DNA of 64,000 bases, taken from positions 4,781,001 to 4,845,000 of the forward strand of contig NZ_CP077095.1 in the NCBI RefSeq assembly GCF_014268885.2, read 5' to 3'. The first letter of the stretch is position 1. Every line of letters starts with the position of its first letter. The position numbers and the translations under genes were made by a program. The notes under the pieces are model-generated. The model made no database searches and was not told where the DNA came from. It saw only the letters and a program-made list of their open reading frames with translations. Shown here one piece after another: positions 9,134-17,111 of the stretch. The DNA is from Pseudomonas xantholysinigenes (GTDB taxonomy: Bacteria; Pseudomonadota; Gammaproteobacteria; Pseudomonadales; Pseudomonadaceae).

Positions 9134-10624
9134 CTAAGGGGCAGGTACCGCCTGGTCGCTCGCCCGGTAGGCAAAGACCTCTGGTCCCGACAAGGTCACG
9201 CGTACCACCGGCGCAAAGCGTCCGGTGGATCTGTAGAAGTCCCTCTGGATATTCCTCGCCGGTTCAAGGCCAGGAGCGCTGGTGTAGAAAAATGCCTCCA
9301 GCGGCAGGTTGTATGCGTTTTGCGTCCAGGTCTTGATCACCACCTCGTTCTGCTGCCAACGGACATTTTCCTGCTCGGGGTTTTCCCGCGCCTGCAAACT
9401 CAAGCCGAAGCCCGCCTTGTCAGGGCCGAAACTGCACTGATGGTCATAACGCGCCTCGACCGGAGGGTACTGCGTGAAGCTGCTGCGCCATTGCGCCACG
9501 CTGGTGATGTCCCGCAGCGCGCAATGGCCGCTGCCGGCGTAGCCCTTGTTTTCTCCGCAGCCGTTGCCGGTCCGCGTCGCGGTACCGCCGTCATAGGGGT
9601 AGGCGCACAGCACTTCGAGCGGGAGCAACGGTGCGGTCCAGCGCTTGCCTTCGGTAAGAATCAGGCCGTGGCTCCGGTTTTCCTGAAGTTTCACGGTCTT
9701 CAGGTCGCGGCGGATATAGCTGAACGAAACACCACCGAGCTTTTGCGCACCAGGGCTCGGGTTCCAGGCACGAAATGCCGGCGAATAATCGACCACGCGA
9801 ATGAACACCCCGTTGCATTGGTAGTCCGCCTGGTCGCCCGGACAGGGCGCGGTGTCCTGAAAGCGCGCATTCAGGCCCTGGACCACCTGAGGCCCTGCCA
9901 TCTGGACGCGGGTCAAGGCGGAGGTCACGCTGACATTCAATGGCCTGGATACGACCAGCGCCCCGGCACCGCCGATCTTGTAGCTGTAGGTCAGCGTGAT
10001 CGAGCGCCCGATGTTCTCCAGCACCCAGGCGCGGGGCACGATGAAGGTCAATGGCCCTGCGCCGGTCACGGTCTGGATCGAGGTGTCACGCGTGCTGGCA
10101 CCAGCCAGGCGCACGCCAACCGTGTCACCCGCCGCCATGTCCGCGAACAGCACCTTCACCGTGACGCTGTCGCCAAAGGACTCGGCCTCCAGCGTGCCAT
10201 CGACCGCCTCCACGACCGCGAATTGCTCAGGTTGTGTGCTGCCGATGCGCACCGGCAATGCAGTAGAGGTGAGCAACGCGCCAGCCCCCTTGACCTTGTG
10301 GCTATAGGTGAAGGTGACCGTGCGCCCCAGGTTTTCGCGTAGCCATGCACGGGGCACGTTGAAGCTCAGCACGCCCGGCGTGGCCACGGTCTGGATGACC
10401 GTGTCGCGCGTGGCCACCCCGGCCAGCCTGACCCCCACCGTGTCCCGCGTGCCCATGCCGGTGTAGAACACCTTCAGCGTCGCATCGCCGGTGAACTGCT
10501 GCAGATCCAGCTCGCTGCCAGCGGCCTGTTGCAAGGCAAACACCGGCTGCCCGGGCAATGGATTGGCGACTGCCACAACCGACAGCAGCATCAGTGCCAG
10601 TACGACAAACGCAGACGCGCGCAT
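9134..10624 (-). CDS. Secreted protein with two Ig-like repeats and a halovibrin-like C-terminal domain
   Basis: A 496-residue exported protein with signal peptide FVVLALMLLSVVAVANP. Two tandem repeats of about 100 residues follow (near 35-125 and 135-230), each with TVGVRLAG, xTRDTxIQTV and NVPRAW/IVPRAW then ENLGRTVTFTYS/ENIGRSITLTYS. The remaining 260 residues contain CNGVFIRVVDYSPAFRAWNP and GGVSFSYIRRDLKTVKL, which I recognise from Pseudomonas proteins annotated as halovibrin HvnA-like. At least six cysteines there suggest disulphides. It lies directly upstream of the has sigma gene on the same strand, 70 bases away. The halovibrin label comes from memory; an ADP-ribosylating activity is not shown by any motif I could verify. 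Confidence 0.7.
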   Translation of the reverse strand: MRASAFVVLALMLLSVVAVANPLPGQPVFALQQAAGSELDLQQFTGDATLKVFYTGMGTRDTVGVRLAGVATRDTVIQTVATPGVLSFNVPRAWLRENLGRTVTFTYSHKVKGAGALLTSTALPVRIGSTQPEQFAVVEAVDGTLEAESFGDSVTVKVLFADMAAGDTVGVRLAGASTRDTSIQTVTGAGPLTFIVPRAWVLENIGRSITLTYSYKIGGAGALVVSRPLNVSVTSALTRVQMAGPQVVQGLNARFQDTAPCPGDQADYQCNGVFIRVVDYSPAFRAWNPSPGAQKLGGVSFSYIRRDLKTVKLQENRSHGLILTEGKRWTAPLLPLEVLCAYPYDGGTATRTGNGCGENKGYAGSGHCALRDITSVAQWRSSFTQYPPVEARYDHQCSFGPDKAGFGLSLQARENPEQENVRWQQNEVVIKTWTQNAYNLPLEAFFYTSAPGLEPARNIQRDFYRSTGRFAPVVRVTLSGPEVFAYRASDQAVPAP

Positions 10625-10721
10625 GCCTGCATCCTCTTGGACATCAGCGAAGGTGCCCAGCGTCGCAGAGCAAGCAAAAAAGCAAAACTGACAGAAATAC
10701 CAGGGGTGCTGATGCCCGGCG

Positions 10722-12089
10722 TTATTCGAACAAGGCGTCCAATGCCTGCTCCAGGCGGGTCACGGCAATCACCTGCAAGCCAGCCGGGGCCTCCTTCGGC
10801 GCATTGCCCTTGGGCACGATGGCGCGCTTGAAGCCATGCTTGGCAGCCTCCTTCAGCCGCTCCTGGCCGCTGGGCACCGGGCGCACCTCGCCCGACAGGC
10901 CGATCTCGCCGAACACCAGCAGGCCATGGGCCAGCGGGCGGTTGCGCAGGCTCGACATCACCGCCGCCAGCAAGGCCAGGTCCGAGGCGGTCTCGAGTAC
11001 CTTGACCCCACCGACGACATTGAGGAACACGTCCTGGTCATGGGTGGGAATGCCACCGTGGCGGTGCAACACCGCCAGCAACATGGCCAGGCGGTTCTGG
11101 TCCAGGCCCAGGGTGACCCGCCGCGGGTTGGCCAGGTGGCTGTCATCGACCAGCGCCTGGACCTCCACCAGCATCGGCCGGGTGCCTTCCCAAGTGGCCA
11201 TGACCACGCTGCCGGGCACCTCTTCCTGGGTGCGGTTGAGGAAGATCGCCGACGGGTTGGAGACTTCCTTCAAGCCGCGGTCGGTCATGCCGAACACCCC
11301 CAGTTCGTTGACCGCGCCAAAGCGGTTCTTCACCGCTCGCAACAGGCGCAGGCGGCCATCGGACTCGCCCTCGAAATACAGCACGGTGTCGACCATGTGC
11401 TCGAGCACGCGCGGGCCGGCCAGCGAGCCTTCCTTGGTGACATGGCCAACCAGGAAGATCGCCGTGCCGCTCTGCTTGGCATAGCGCACCAGCAACGCGG
11501 TGCTCTCGCGCACCTGGGCCACGCCGCCCGGTGCCGATTGCAGTTGCTCGGTGAAGATGGTCTGGATCGAGTCGATCACCATGACCCGTGGCTTTTCCTG
11601 GCGGGCGGTGGCGATGATGGTCTCGATGCAGGTTTCGGTCATGACCTTGAGCTGGTCCTGCGGCAGGCCCAGGCGTCGTGAGCGCATGGCCACCTGCTGC
11701 TGCGACTCCTCGCCGGTGACGTACAACGCGGGCATGTGCACGGCGATGTTGCACAGTGTCTGCAGCAGGATGGTCGACTTGCCGATGCCCGGGTCGCCGC
11801 CAATCAGCACCACCGAGCCATCCACCAGGCCACCCCCGAGCACCCGGTCGAGCTCGGTGCTGCTGGTGGTGAAGCGCGGGATTTCCTCGACGCTGACCTC
11901 GGCCAGGGTCTTGATCTGCGCCTGCTGCCCGGTCCAGCCGGTACGCCCGCTGGGCGCCGCGGCGCCGCCGCTTTCGATCATGGTCTCGACCAGGGTGTTC
12001 CAGGCCCCGCACTCGCCGCACTGGCCGGCCCACTTGGGGAAGGTCGCGCCGCACTCGGTGCAGCCATACAAACGCTTGGCCTTGGCCAT
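10722..12089 (-). CDS. radA: DNA repair ATPase RadA (Sms)
   Basis: A 455-residue protein of normal length for RadA, which promotes branch migration of recombination intermediates. An N-terminal zinc finger C10-x2-C13-x10-C24-x2-C27 is followed by the RecA-like ATPase with Walker A GGDPGIGKST at about 97-106, the diagnostic KNRFG motif near 254-258, and a C-terminal Lon-protease-like domain (GEIGLSGEVRPV). It is divergent from mscL across a 177-base gap. Confidence 0.97.
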   Translation of the reverse strand: MAKAKRLYGCTECGATFPKWAGQCGECGAWNTLVETMIESGGAAAPSGRTGWTGQQAQIKTLAEVSVEEIPRFTTSSTELDRVLGGGLVDGSVVLIGGDPGIGKSTILLQTLCNIAVHMPALYVTGEESQQQVAMRSRRLGLPQDQLKVMTETCIETIIATARQEKPRVMVIDSIQTIFTEQLQSAPGGVAQVRESTALLVRYAKQSGTAIFLVGHVTKEGSLAGPRVLEHMVDTVLYFEGESDGRLRLLRAVKNRFGAVNELGVFGMTDRGLKEVSNPSAIFLNRTQEEVPGSVVMATWEGTRPMLVEVQALVDDSHLANPRRVTLGLDQNRLAMLLAVLHRHGGIPTHDQDVFLNVVGGVKVLETASDLALLAAVMSSLRNRPLAHGLLVFGEIGLSGEVRPVPSGQERLKEAAKHGFKRAIVPKGNAPKEAPAGLQVIAVTRLEQALDALFE

Positions 12090-12266
12090 GGGCGGGTCTC
12101 CTGGAAAAAACCGCCATGATAGCCGAACGCGGACGTGTCCCGGAGCCGTTGCGAAGCGACAAAACTATTCGTTCTAACTGCAGTCTGTAGCTGCGAACGT
12201 CACGCATGAAGCGTTTTAGTGGCTTACACTGCGTTTACCTCTCCATTCGTAACAAAGGAATACAGC

Positions 12267-12677
12267 ATGGGCATGCTCAGTGAATTCAAGGCCTTCGCGG
12301 TCAAGGGAAATGTCGTCGACATGGCGGTGGGTATCATCATTGGCGCGGCGTTCGGCAAGATCGTCTCGTCGTTCGTCGGCGACGTGATCATGCCCCCCAT
12401 CGGCCTGCTGATCGGCGGCGTCGATTTCAGTGACCTGGCGATCACGCTCAAGGCGGCCGAAGGCGATGTGCCTGCCGTGGTCATGGCCTATGGCAAGTTC
12501 ATCCAGACCATCCTTGACTTCATCATCGTCGCCTTCGCCATCTTCATGGGCGTCAAGGTGATCAACCGCCTCAAGCGCGAAGAGGCCGTGGCACCGACCG
12601 CGCCGCCAGTGCCAAGCGCTGAAGAAACCCTGCTGACCGAGATCCGCGACCTGCTCAAGGCGCAGAATCAGAAGTGA
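12267..12677 (+). CDS. mscL: Large-conductance mechanosensitive channel MscL
   Basis: A 136-residue inner membrane channel that opens under membrane tension during hypo-osmotic shock. The amphipathic start [22 protein letters not shown] is followed by TM1 ([16 protein letters not shown]), a periplasmic loop, TM2 ([21 protein letters not shown]) and a charged C-terminal helix. The ATG at 12267 follows AAGGAA at a good distance; an upstream in-frame start would add 16 unrelated residues. The stop codon runs straight into a heptamer repeat. Confidence 0.98.
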   Translation: MGMLSEFKAFAVKGNVVDMAVGIIIGAAFGKIVSSFVGDVIMPPIGLLIGGVDFSDLAITLKAAEGDVPAVVMAYGKFIQTILDFIIVAFAIFMGVKVINRLKREEAVAPTAPPVPSAEETLLTEIRDLLKAQNQK

Positions 12678-12764
12678 AGCTGCAAGCTGCAAGCTGCAAG
12701 CTGCAAGCTGCAAGTAGAGCAGGCTACCTCTGAACTGCTTCAACTTGCAGCTTGAGGCTTGCAG
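12677..12764. repeat. AAGCTGC heptamer repeat plus inverted copies between convergent genes
   Basis: Five perfect tandem copies of AAGCTGC, starting on the last base of the mscL stop codon and ending in AAG, fill 12677-12714. After a 29-base spacer the complementary pattern appears twice (CTTGCAGCTT and CTTGCAGCT, 12744-12764), reaching the fpr stop. The two halves can fold into a long stem. It probably ends transcription from both convergent genes, and its copy number may vary by slippage. Confidence 0.75.
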
Positions 12765-13541
12765 CTACCAGTAGTTTTCCACCGCGACCTGCCCCGGGCG
12801 CTTGCTCAGGCTCAACTGCAGGTCGCGCGCCTTGAGCACCTTGCGGGTCTCGTCGATCATGTCCGGGTTGCCGCACAGCATGATCCGCGAATGCTCCGGC
12901 GACAGCGCAAGCCCTGCCGTTCGCTCCAGTTCGCCGTTCTCGATCAGCGTGGTAATTCGCGCGTTCAGCGCCCCGGGGTGTTGCTCGCGGGTCACCACCG
13001 GGATGAACTGCAACTTGCCAGCGAACTCTGCCAGGTAATCACGTTGCTCTAACCCGGCGATCTCCTCGACGTACGCCAACTCCTTGGCCTCGCGCACCGA
13101 GTACACCAGCTTGATAGTGTCGAAACGCTCCCAGGCTTCGAAGTCCTGGAGGATCGACATAAATGGCGCAATGCCAGTGCCGGTGGCCAGCAGCCACAGG
13201 TCACGCCCACCGACAAAGCGATCAAGGGTCAGGTAGCCGAAGGCCTGGCGGTCGATCAGCAGGCTGTCGCCCGCGCCAAGTCGGCTCAACTCACTGGTGA
13301 ATTCACCGCCTGGGACTACGATGGAGAAGAAATCCAGGTACTCGTCATGGGGCGCGCTGACCATAGAGTACGCGCGCCAGGCCACGCTGCCGTCGGCCTT
13401 GGTCACTCCCAGCCGGGCAAACTGCCCGGCCCGGAACCGAAACCCCGCATCGCGCGTTACCCGCAGGGAAAACAGATTGGCGGTCAGCGGCTGGACATCG
13501 AGCAGAGTCTGGCGGGTGAATTTGTCGGCGCTGGCGGTCAT
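12765..13541 (-). CDS. fpr: Ferredoxin/flavodoxin-NADP+ reductase
   Basis: A 258-residue soluble flavoprotein moving electrons between NADPH and ferredoxin or flavodoxin, often for oxidative stress and Fe-S needs. The FAD-binding motif RAYSMVSAP, the NADP-binding GTGIAPFMSIL and the C-terminal ENYW fit bacterial Fpr of subclass I. The regulator usually next to it (finR) is not adjacent here; a LuxR-type gene lies divergently 213 bases away. It converges on mscL. Confidence 0.93.
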   Translation of the reverse strand: MTASADKFTRQTLLDVQPLTANLFSLRVTRDAGFRFRAGQFARLGVTKADGSVAWRAYSMVSAPHDEYLDFFSIVVPGGEFTSELSRLGAGDSLLIDRQAFGYLTLDRFVGGRDLWLLATGTGIAPFMSILQDFEAWERFDTIKLVYSVREAKELAYVEEIAGLEQRDYLAEFAGKLQFIPVVTREQHPGALNARITTLIENGELERTAGLALSPEHSRIMLCGNPDMIDETRKVLKARDLQLSLSKRPGQVAVENYW

Positions 13542-13754
13542 GTCGGGCTCCAGAAATCAGATGGGCCCAGTGTCGCGCAAAGCGCCCTGGATAAACACCA
13601 TCGGATTGTAGGGCCTCAGCAAGGACGGACAAAAAGTCACGATGACGGCACAGCAGCTATAGCGAAAAAACCAGCACAGGATGAGGAGATTTCCTACACT
13701 TCGTCCCGTAGATTGGGACATTGGATCCAGGACGGGTTAAAGGGAGCTTCATCG

Positions 13755-14507
13755 ATGCCGATGCCAAGGTGGGAGCCTGAACAGATCGAACAGTTGCTGG
13801 CCCAGAGCGAGCCCCAACAGCTGATGCTGCATGCCCAGCCGTTGGTCGGCGCACTCGGCATGGACGCGCTCTGCGTCACCGTGCGCCTGCACGTGGCCGC
13901 CCATGAACCCCTGGTCCATCACCACAGCAGTGTTTCAGCCGCCTGGGACAAACGCTACGTCGCCGAACATTTCATCAACATAGATCCAACAGTCGCAAAA
14001 TGCCATCAAAGTTGCATGCCTCAGCCCTGGGATGACGACCTGTTCAATGAAGCCACGCACCTGCGTGAAGTCGCAGCTGAACACGGCATCGACTTCGCCC
14101 ATGGCTGGAGCCAGTCGGTGCATGACCATCGGCACAACTCGACGGTGCTGAACGTGTTTCGCCGCCAACGCCGGGTGGACATCAGTGAGCTCTACGAGAA
14201 TGGCGCAAGGGTGATGTGGCTGTGCCATACCCTGCACAATGCACTGTGCAAGCACCACCTGGCCAAACTCTCCTCGACGCCTGCGCCCAACCTGAGCCTG
14301 CGTGAACTGCAGGTGATCCAGAAGTACGACGAACTCACAAGCGCCAAACTGGTGGCCAAGGCGCTGTCGATGTCGCTCAGCACGGTCAACTTCCACATGG
14401 GCAATGTCAGGAGAAAGACCGGCGCCAAAACCACCATGAGCGCGCTCAATTACCTGCGCTACCACGGTCTGCTGGAGCAACCCCCACGATCCGGCAAAGG
14501 CCTGTAG
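13755..14507 (+). CDS. LuxR-family regulator with autoinducer-binding-like domain, no luxI nearby
   Basis: A 250-residue protein. The N-terminal half keeps the pattern W-x3-Y-x8-DP-x13-W (AAWDKRYVAEHFINIDPTV then PQPWDD), typical of acyl-homoserine-lactone or plant-signal binding domains. The C-terminal helix-turn-helix (LSLRELQVIQKYDELTSAKLVAKALSMSLSTVNFHMGN) is divergent: the usual GKT/S-xxEIA stretch reads ELTSAKLVAKAL. The ATG at 13755 follows AGGGAG. No synthase gene is in the window, so it is a LuxR solo. Short inverted repeats at 13684-13695 and 13703-13719 could be operators. Ligand and targets are unknown. Confidence 0.82.
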   Translation: MPMPRWEPEQIEQLLAQSEPQQLMLHAQPLVGALGMDALCVTVRLHVAAHEPLVHHHSSVSAAWDKRYVAEHFINIDPTVAKCHQSCMPQPWDDDLFNEATHLREVAAEHGIDFAHGWSQSVHDHRHNSTVLNVFRRQRRVDISELYENGARVMWLCHTLHNALCKHHLAKLSSTPAPNLSLRELQVIQKYDELTSAKLVAKALSMSLSTVNFHMGNVRRKTGAKTTMSALNYLRYHGLLEQPPRSGKGL

Positions 14508-14570
14508 AATTCTCGCCCCTCAAGCCCGTCGCGCACCGCGCCGGGGAGATTCGCAGCTGAGCCCCATGTC

Positions 14571-15695
14571 ATGCCCCTGTTCAACAGCCCTTTCGCCGAC
14601 CTAGACCTGATCCGCCAGCCGGAACAGGCCAACGATCCGTTGCTGGCCTTCGATGCCGCCGACCAGTACCTGCTCGAACACCTGGCAACCCAGAAGCCCG
14701 AGACCCACTGTCGCGTGCTGGTGCTCAACGACAGTTTCGGCGCCCTGGCCGCCAGCCTGGCCGGTCAACTGGAAGTCATCAGCAGCGGCGATTCGCACCT
14801 GGCGCGCATGGCCCTGGAAAAAAACCTGGCAGGTAACGGCAAGCCGTTCGACGCCGTGCCGTTCGTGCCCGCCCATGAAACCTGGCAAGGTCCGTTCGAC
14901 CGGGTGCTGGTACGCGTGCCCAAGACCCTGGCTTTGCTCGAGGAACAACTGATCCGCCTGCAAGGTCACCTGGCACCCGGCGCCCAGGTAATTGCCGGGG
15001 CGATGATCAAGCACCTGCCGCGTGCCGCGGGCGATTTGCTGGAGAAATACATCGGCCCGGTGCAGGCCTCGCTGGCGCAGAAAAAAGCCCGCCTACTGAC
15101 CGCCACCGTCGGTGATCGCCCACTGGCCCGCTCGCCCTACCCCAGCCACTACCGCCTGGACTCGCCGGCCCTGGAGCTGATCAACCACGCCAATGTGTTT
15201 TGCCGTGAAGGCCTGGACATCGGTACCCGCGCCTTCCTGCCGCATTTGCCGCGCGACCTGGCAGGCGCCCGGGTGGCCGACCTGGGCTGCGGCAACGGCG
15301 TGCTGGCGATCGCCAGCGCACTGGCCAACCCGGATGCCCACTACACCCTGGTGGACGAGTCGTACATGGCGGTGCAGTCGGCACGGGAAAACTGGCAGGC
15401 GGCACTGGGCGCGCGCGCGGTCGAGATTCGCGCGGCCGATGGCCTGGCCGGGCAGGCGAAGCAATCACTGGATGTGGTGCTGTGCAATCCGCCGTTCCAC
15501 CAGCAGCAGGTGGTCGGCGATTTTTTGGCCTGGCGCATGTTCCAGCAGGCCCGGGAGGCACTGGAAGTAGGTGGGGCGCTGTATATCGTCGGCAACCGCC
15601 ACCTGGGCTACCACAGCAAGCTGGCGCGGTTGTTCCGCGGTGTCGAGCAGGTCGCGGCGACACCGAAGTTCGTGGTGTTGAAAGCCCGCAAATAA
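14571..15695 (+). CDS. rlmG: 23S rRNA (guanine-N2)-methyltransferase RlmG
   Basis: A 374-residue SAM-dependent enzyme that methylates G1835 of 23S rRNA in E. coli. It has the duplicated-domain layout of the RlmG/RsmC group: a degenerate N-terminal MTase-like half (residues 1-180), and a catalytic half with motif I VADLGCGNGVLAIAS and motif IV NPPFHQQQ, the latter diagnostic for exocyclic N2-guanine methylation. The alternative RsmC is less likely given the N-terminal sequence. It starts 63 bases after the LuxR gene, with no clear promoter of its own seen. Confidence 0.88.
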   Translation: MPLFNSPFADLDLIRQPEQANDPLLAFDAADQYLLEHLATQKPETHCRVLVLNDSFGALAASLAGQLEVISSGDSHLARMALEKNLAGNGKPFDAVPFVPAHETWQGPFDRVLVRVPKTLALLEEQLIRLQGHLAPGAQVIAGAMIKHLPRAAGDLLEKYIGPVQASLAQKKARLLTATVGDRPLARSPYPSHYRLDSPALELINHANVFCREGLDIGTRAFLPHLPRDLAGARVADLGCGNGVLAIASALANPDAHYTLVDESYMAVQSARENWQAALGARAVEIRAADGLAGQAKQSLDVVLCNPPFHQQQVVGDFLAWRMFQQAREALEVGGALYIVGNRHLGYHSKLARLFRGVEQVAATPKFVVLKARK

Positions 15696-15750
15696 TCGAG
15701 GCCGCCGTGGGAGCAACTACCGTGCTCCAATTTCAGAAGCTTGCGCGATC

Positions 15751-15855
15751 CCTGTGGGAGCGGGTTTACCCGCGAACACGGGCGAAGCCCGTGCCAGCCA
15801 CCGCGTCGCCTGCTTCGCGGCGGTGCGGTGGTCCGACAAACCCACTCCCACAGGT
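15751..15855. repeat. REP element pair downstream of rlmG
   Basis: Two outward copies of the Pseudomonas REP palindrome (core TGTGGGAGCGGGTTTACCCG and its degenerate complement ending CACTCCCACAG) flank an inner stem rich in GCGAAGC. It fills the gap between convergent rlmG and the cio operon and may stabilise or end both mRNAs. The rest of 15696-15949 shows no gene. Confidence 0.75.
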
Positions 15856-15949
15856 GCCAAGCTAGATTGCACCATGCAGGCAAGCCAGTTGCTCCCACAG
15901 GAGGCGTGCCAGATTGAGGCGATGGGCTGCGCAAGCAGCCCCCGGCATC

Positions 15950-16090
15950 TCAATGGGTGCTCAGCCCTGCCGCGCTCATGAACATGCGCATCCCATAGGC
16001 GACAATGCCCAGCGCCACGACACTCAGCCCCCAGATCAGCACCAGCCAGCCCAGGCGCTGCCACAACGGCTTCTTCTGTTCCACAGTCAT
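15950..16090 (-). CDS. DUF2474 small membrane protein of the cio oxidase
   Basis: A 46-residue protein (MTVEQKKPLWQRLGWLVLIW and onward) with one membrane helix, WLVLIWGLSVVALGIVAYGM, and a short polar tail. It starts 13 bases after the cioB stop with GGAG upstream. Position, size and the KPLWQRLGWLVLIW start fit the DUF2474 family found after CioB in Pseudomonas. By analogy with CydX of cytochrome bd it may stabilise the oxidase; this role is inferred. Confidence 0.85.
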   Translation of the reverse strand: MTVEQKKPLWQRLGWLVLIWGLSVVALGIVAYGMRMFMSAAGLSTH

Positions 16091-16102
16091 CGCACGGCGC
16101 TC

Positions 16103-17110
16103 CTAGTGGTAGCCATCTTCATGGGTCACCTTGCCACGGAACACGTAGTAGCTCCAGAAGGTGTAGCCCAGGATGAAGGGCAGGATGAACAGCGTGCCCA
16201 CCAGCATGAAGCCCTGGCTCTGCGGCGGCGCCGCGGCGTCCCAGATGCTGATCGACGGCGGGATGATATTCGGCCACAGGCTGATGCCCAACCCGCTGTA
16301 GCCGAGGAAGATCAGCACCAGGGTCAGCAGGAACGGCGTGTAATGGGCGTTGCGCTGCACCGCCCGGAGCAAGCCGTAGAAGGTCACCAGCACCAGGACC
16401 GGCACCGGCATGAACCAGACTAGGTTGGGCATGCTGAACCAACGCTCGGCGATCTGCGGGTAGGCGATCGGTGTCCACAGGCTGACGATACCGATCACGG
16501 CCAGCAGCACCAGTGCCAAAGGTCGCGCCACATCGTGCATCTTCTGCTGTAGCGGCCCTTCAGTCTTCATGATCAGCCAGGTGCAGCCCAGCAAGGTGTA
16601 GGCTACGATCAGGCCCAAGCCGGAGAACACCGTGAACGGCGTCAGCCAGTCCAGAGTGCCACCAGCATACTTGCGGTCCACCACCTTGAAGCCCTCGATG
16701 AACGCGCCCAGCGCCACGCCCTGGAAGAACGTCGCCACCAACGAGCCCCAGATGAAGGCTTTGTCCCAGATATGCCGTTTGTGCGGTCGGGCCTTGAAGC
16801 GGAACTCGAAGGCCACGCCGCGGAAGATCAACCCCACCAGCATCAGGATCAGCGGCAGGTACAGCGCCTCCAGCACCACCGAATAGGCCAGCGGGAAAGC
16901 GCCGAACAAAGCCGCGCCACCCAGCACCAGCCAGGTTTCGTTGCCGTCCCATACCGGGGCGACGGTGTTCATCATCACATCACGGTCACGCTCATCCTTG
17001 ACGAAGGGGAAAAGCATGCCGATGCCCAGGTCGAAACCATCCATCACCACGTACATCATGACGCCGAAGATGATGATCACGGCCCAGATCAGCGGAAGAT
17101 CGATACCCAT
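16103..17110 (-). CDS. cioB: Cyanide-insensitive quinol oxidase subunit II (CioB)
   Basis: A 335-residue integral membrane protein of the CydB family with eight or nine helices, beginning MGIDLPLIWAVIIIFGVMMYVVMDGFDLGIGMLFP. The segment DGFDLGIG and GNETWLVLGG are family hallmarks. With CioA it forms a bd-type oxidase reducing oxygen to water with quinol and resisting cyanide. It starts one base after the cioA stop and is followed by the DUF2474 gene. Confidence 0.95.
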   Translation of the reverse strand: MGIDLPLIWAVIIIFGVMMYVVMDGFDLGIGMLFPFVKDERDRDVMMNTVAPVWDGNETWLVLGGAALFGAFPLAYSVVLEALYLPLILMLVGLIFRGVAFEFRFKARPHKRHIWDKAFIWGSLVATFFQGVALGAFIEGFKVVDRKYAGGTLDWLTPFTVFSGLGLIVAYTLLGCTWLIMKTEGPLQQKMHDVARPLALVLLAVIGIVSLWTPIAYPQIAERWFSMPNLVWFMPVPVLVLVTFYGLLRAVQRNAHYTPFLLTLVLIFLGYSGLGISLWPNIIPPSISIWDAAAPPQSQGFMLVGTLFILPFILGYTFWSYYVFRGKVTHEDGYH

Positions 17111-17111
17111 C

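Noticed and set aside
12216..12743. Minus-strand frame running through the heptamer repeat and mscL
   Set aside because: The repeat merely extends an antisense frame of mscL ([12 protein letters not shown] from AAGCTGC units); no start signal or similarity.
12677..12764. Possible CRISPR array
   Set aside because: Units are only seven bases and contiguous, without spacers.
13347..13754. Upstream extension of the LuxR gene in the same frame
   Set aside because: The extension is antisense to fpr; the ATG at 13755 has its own AGGGAG and begins the family alignment.
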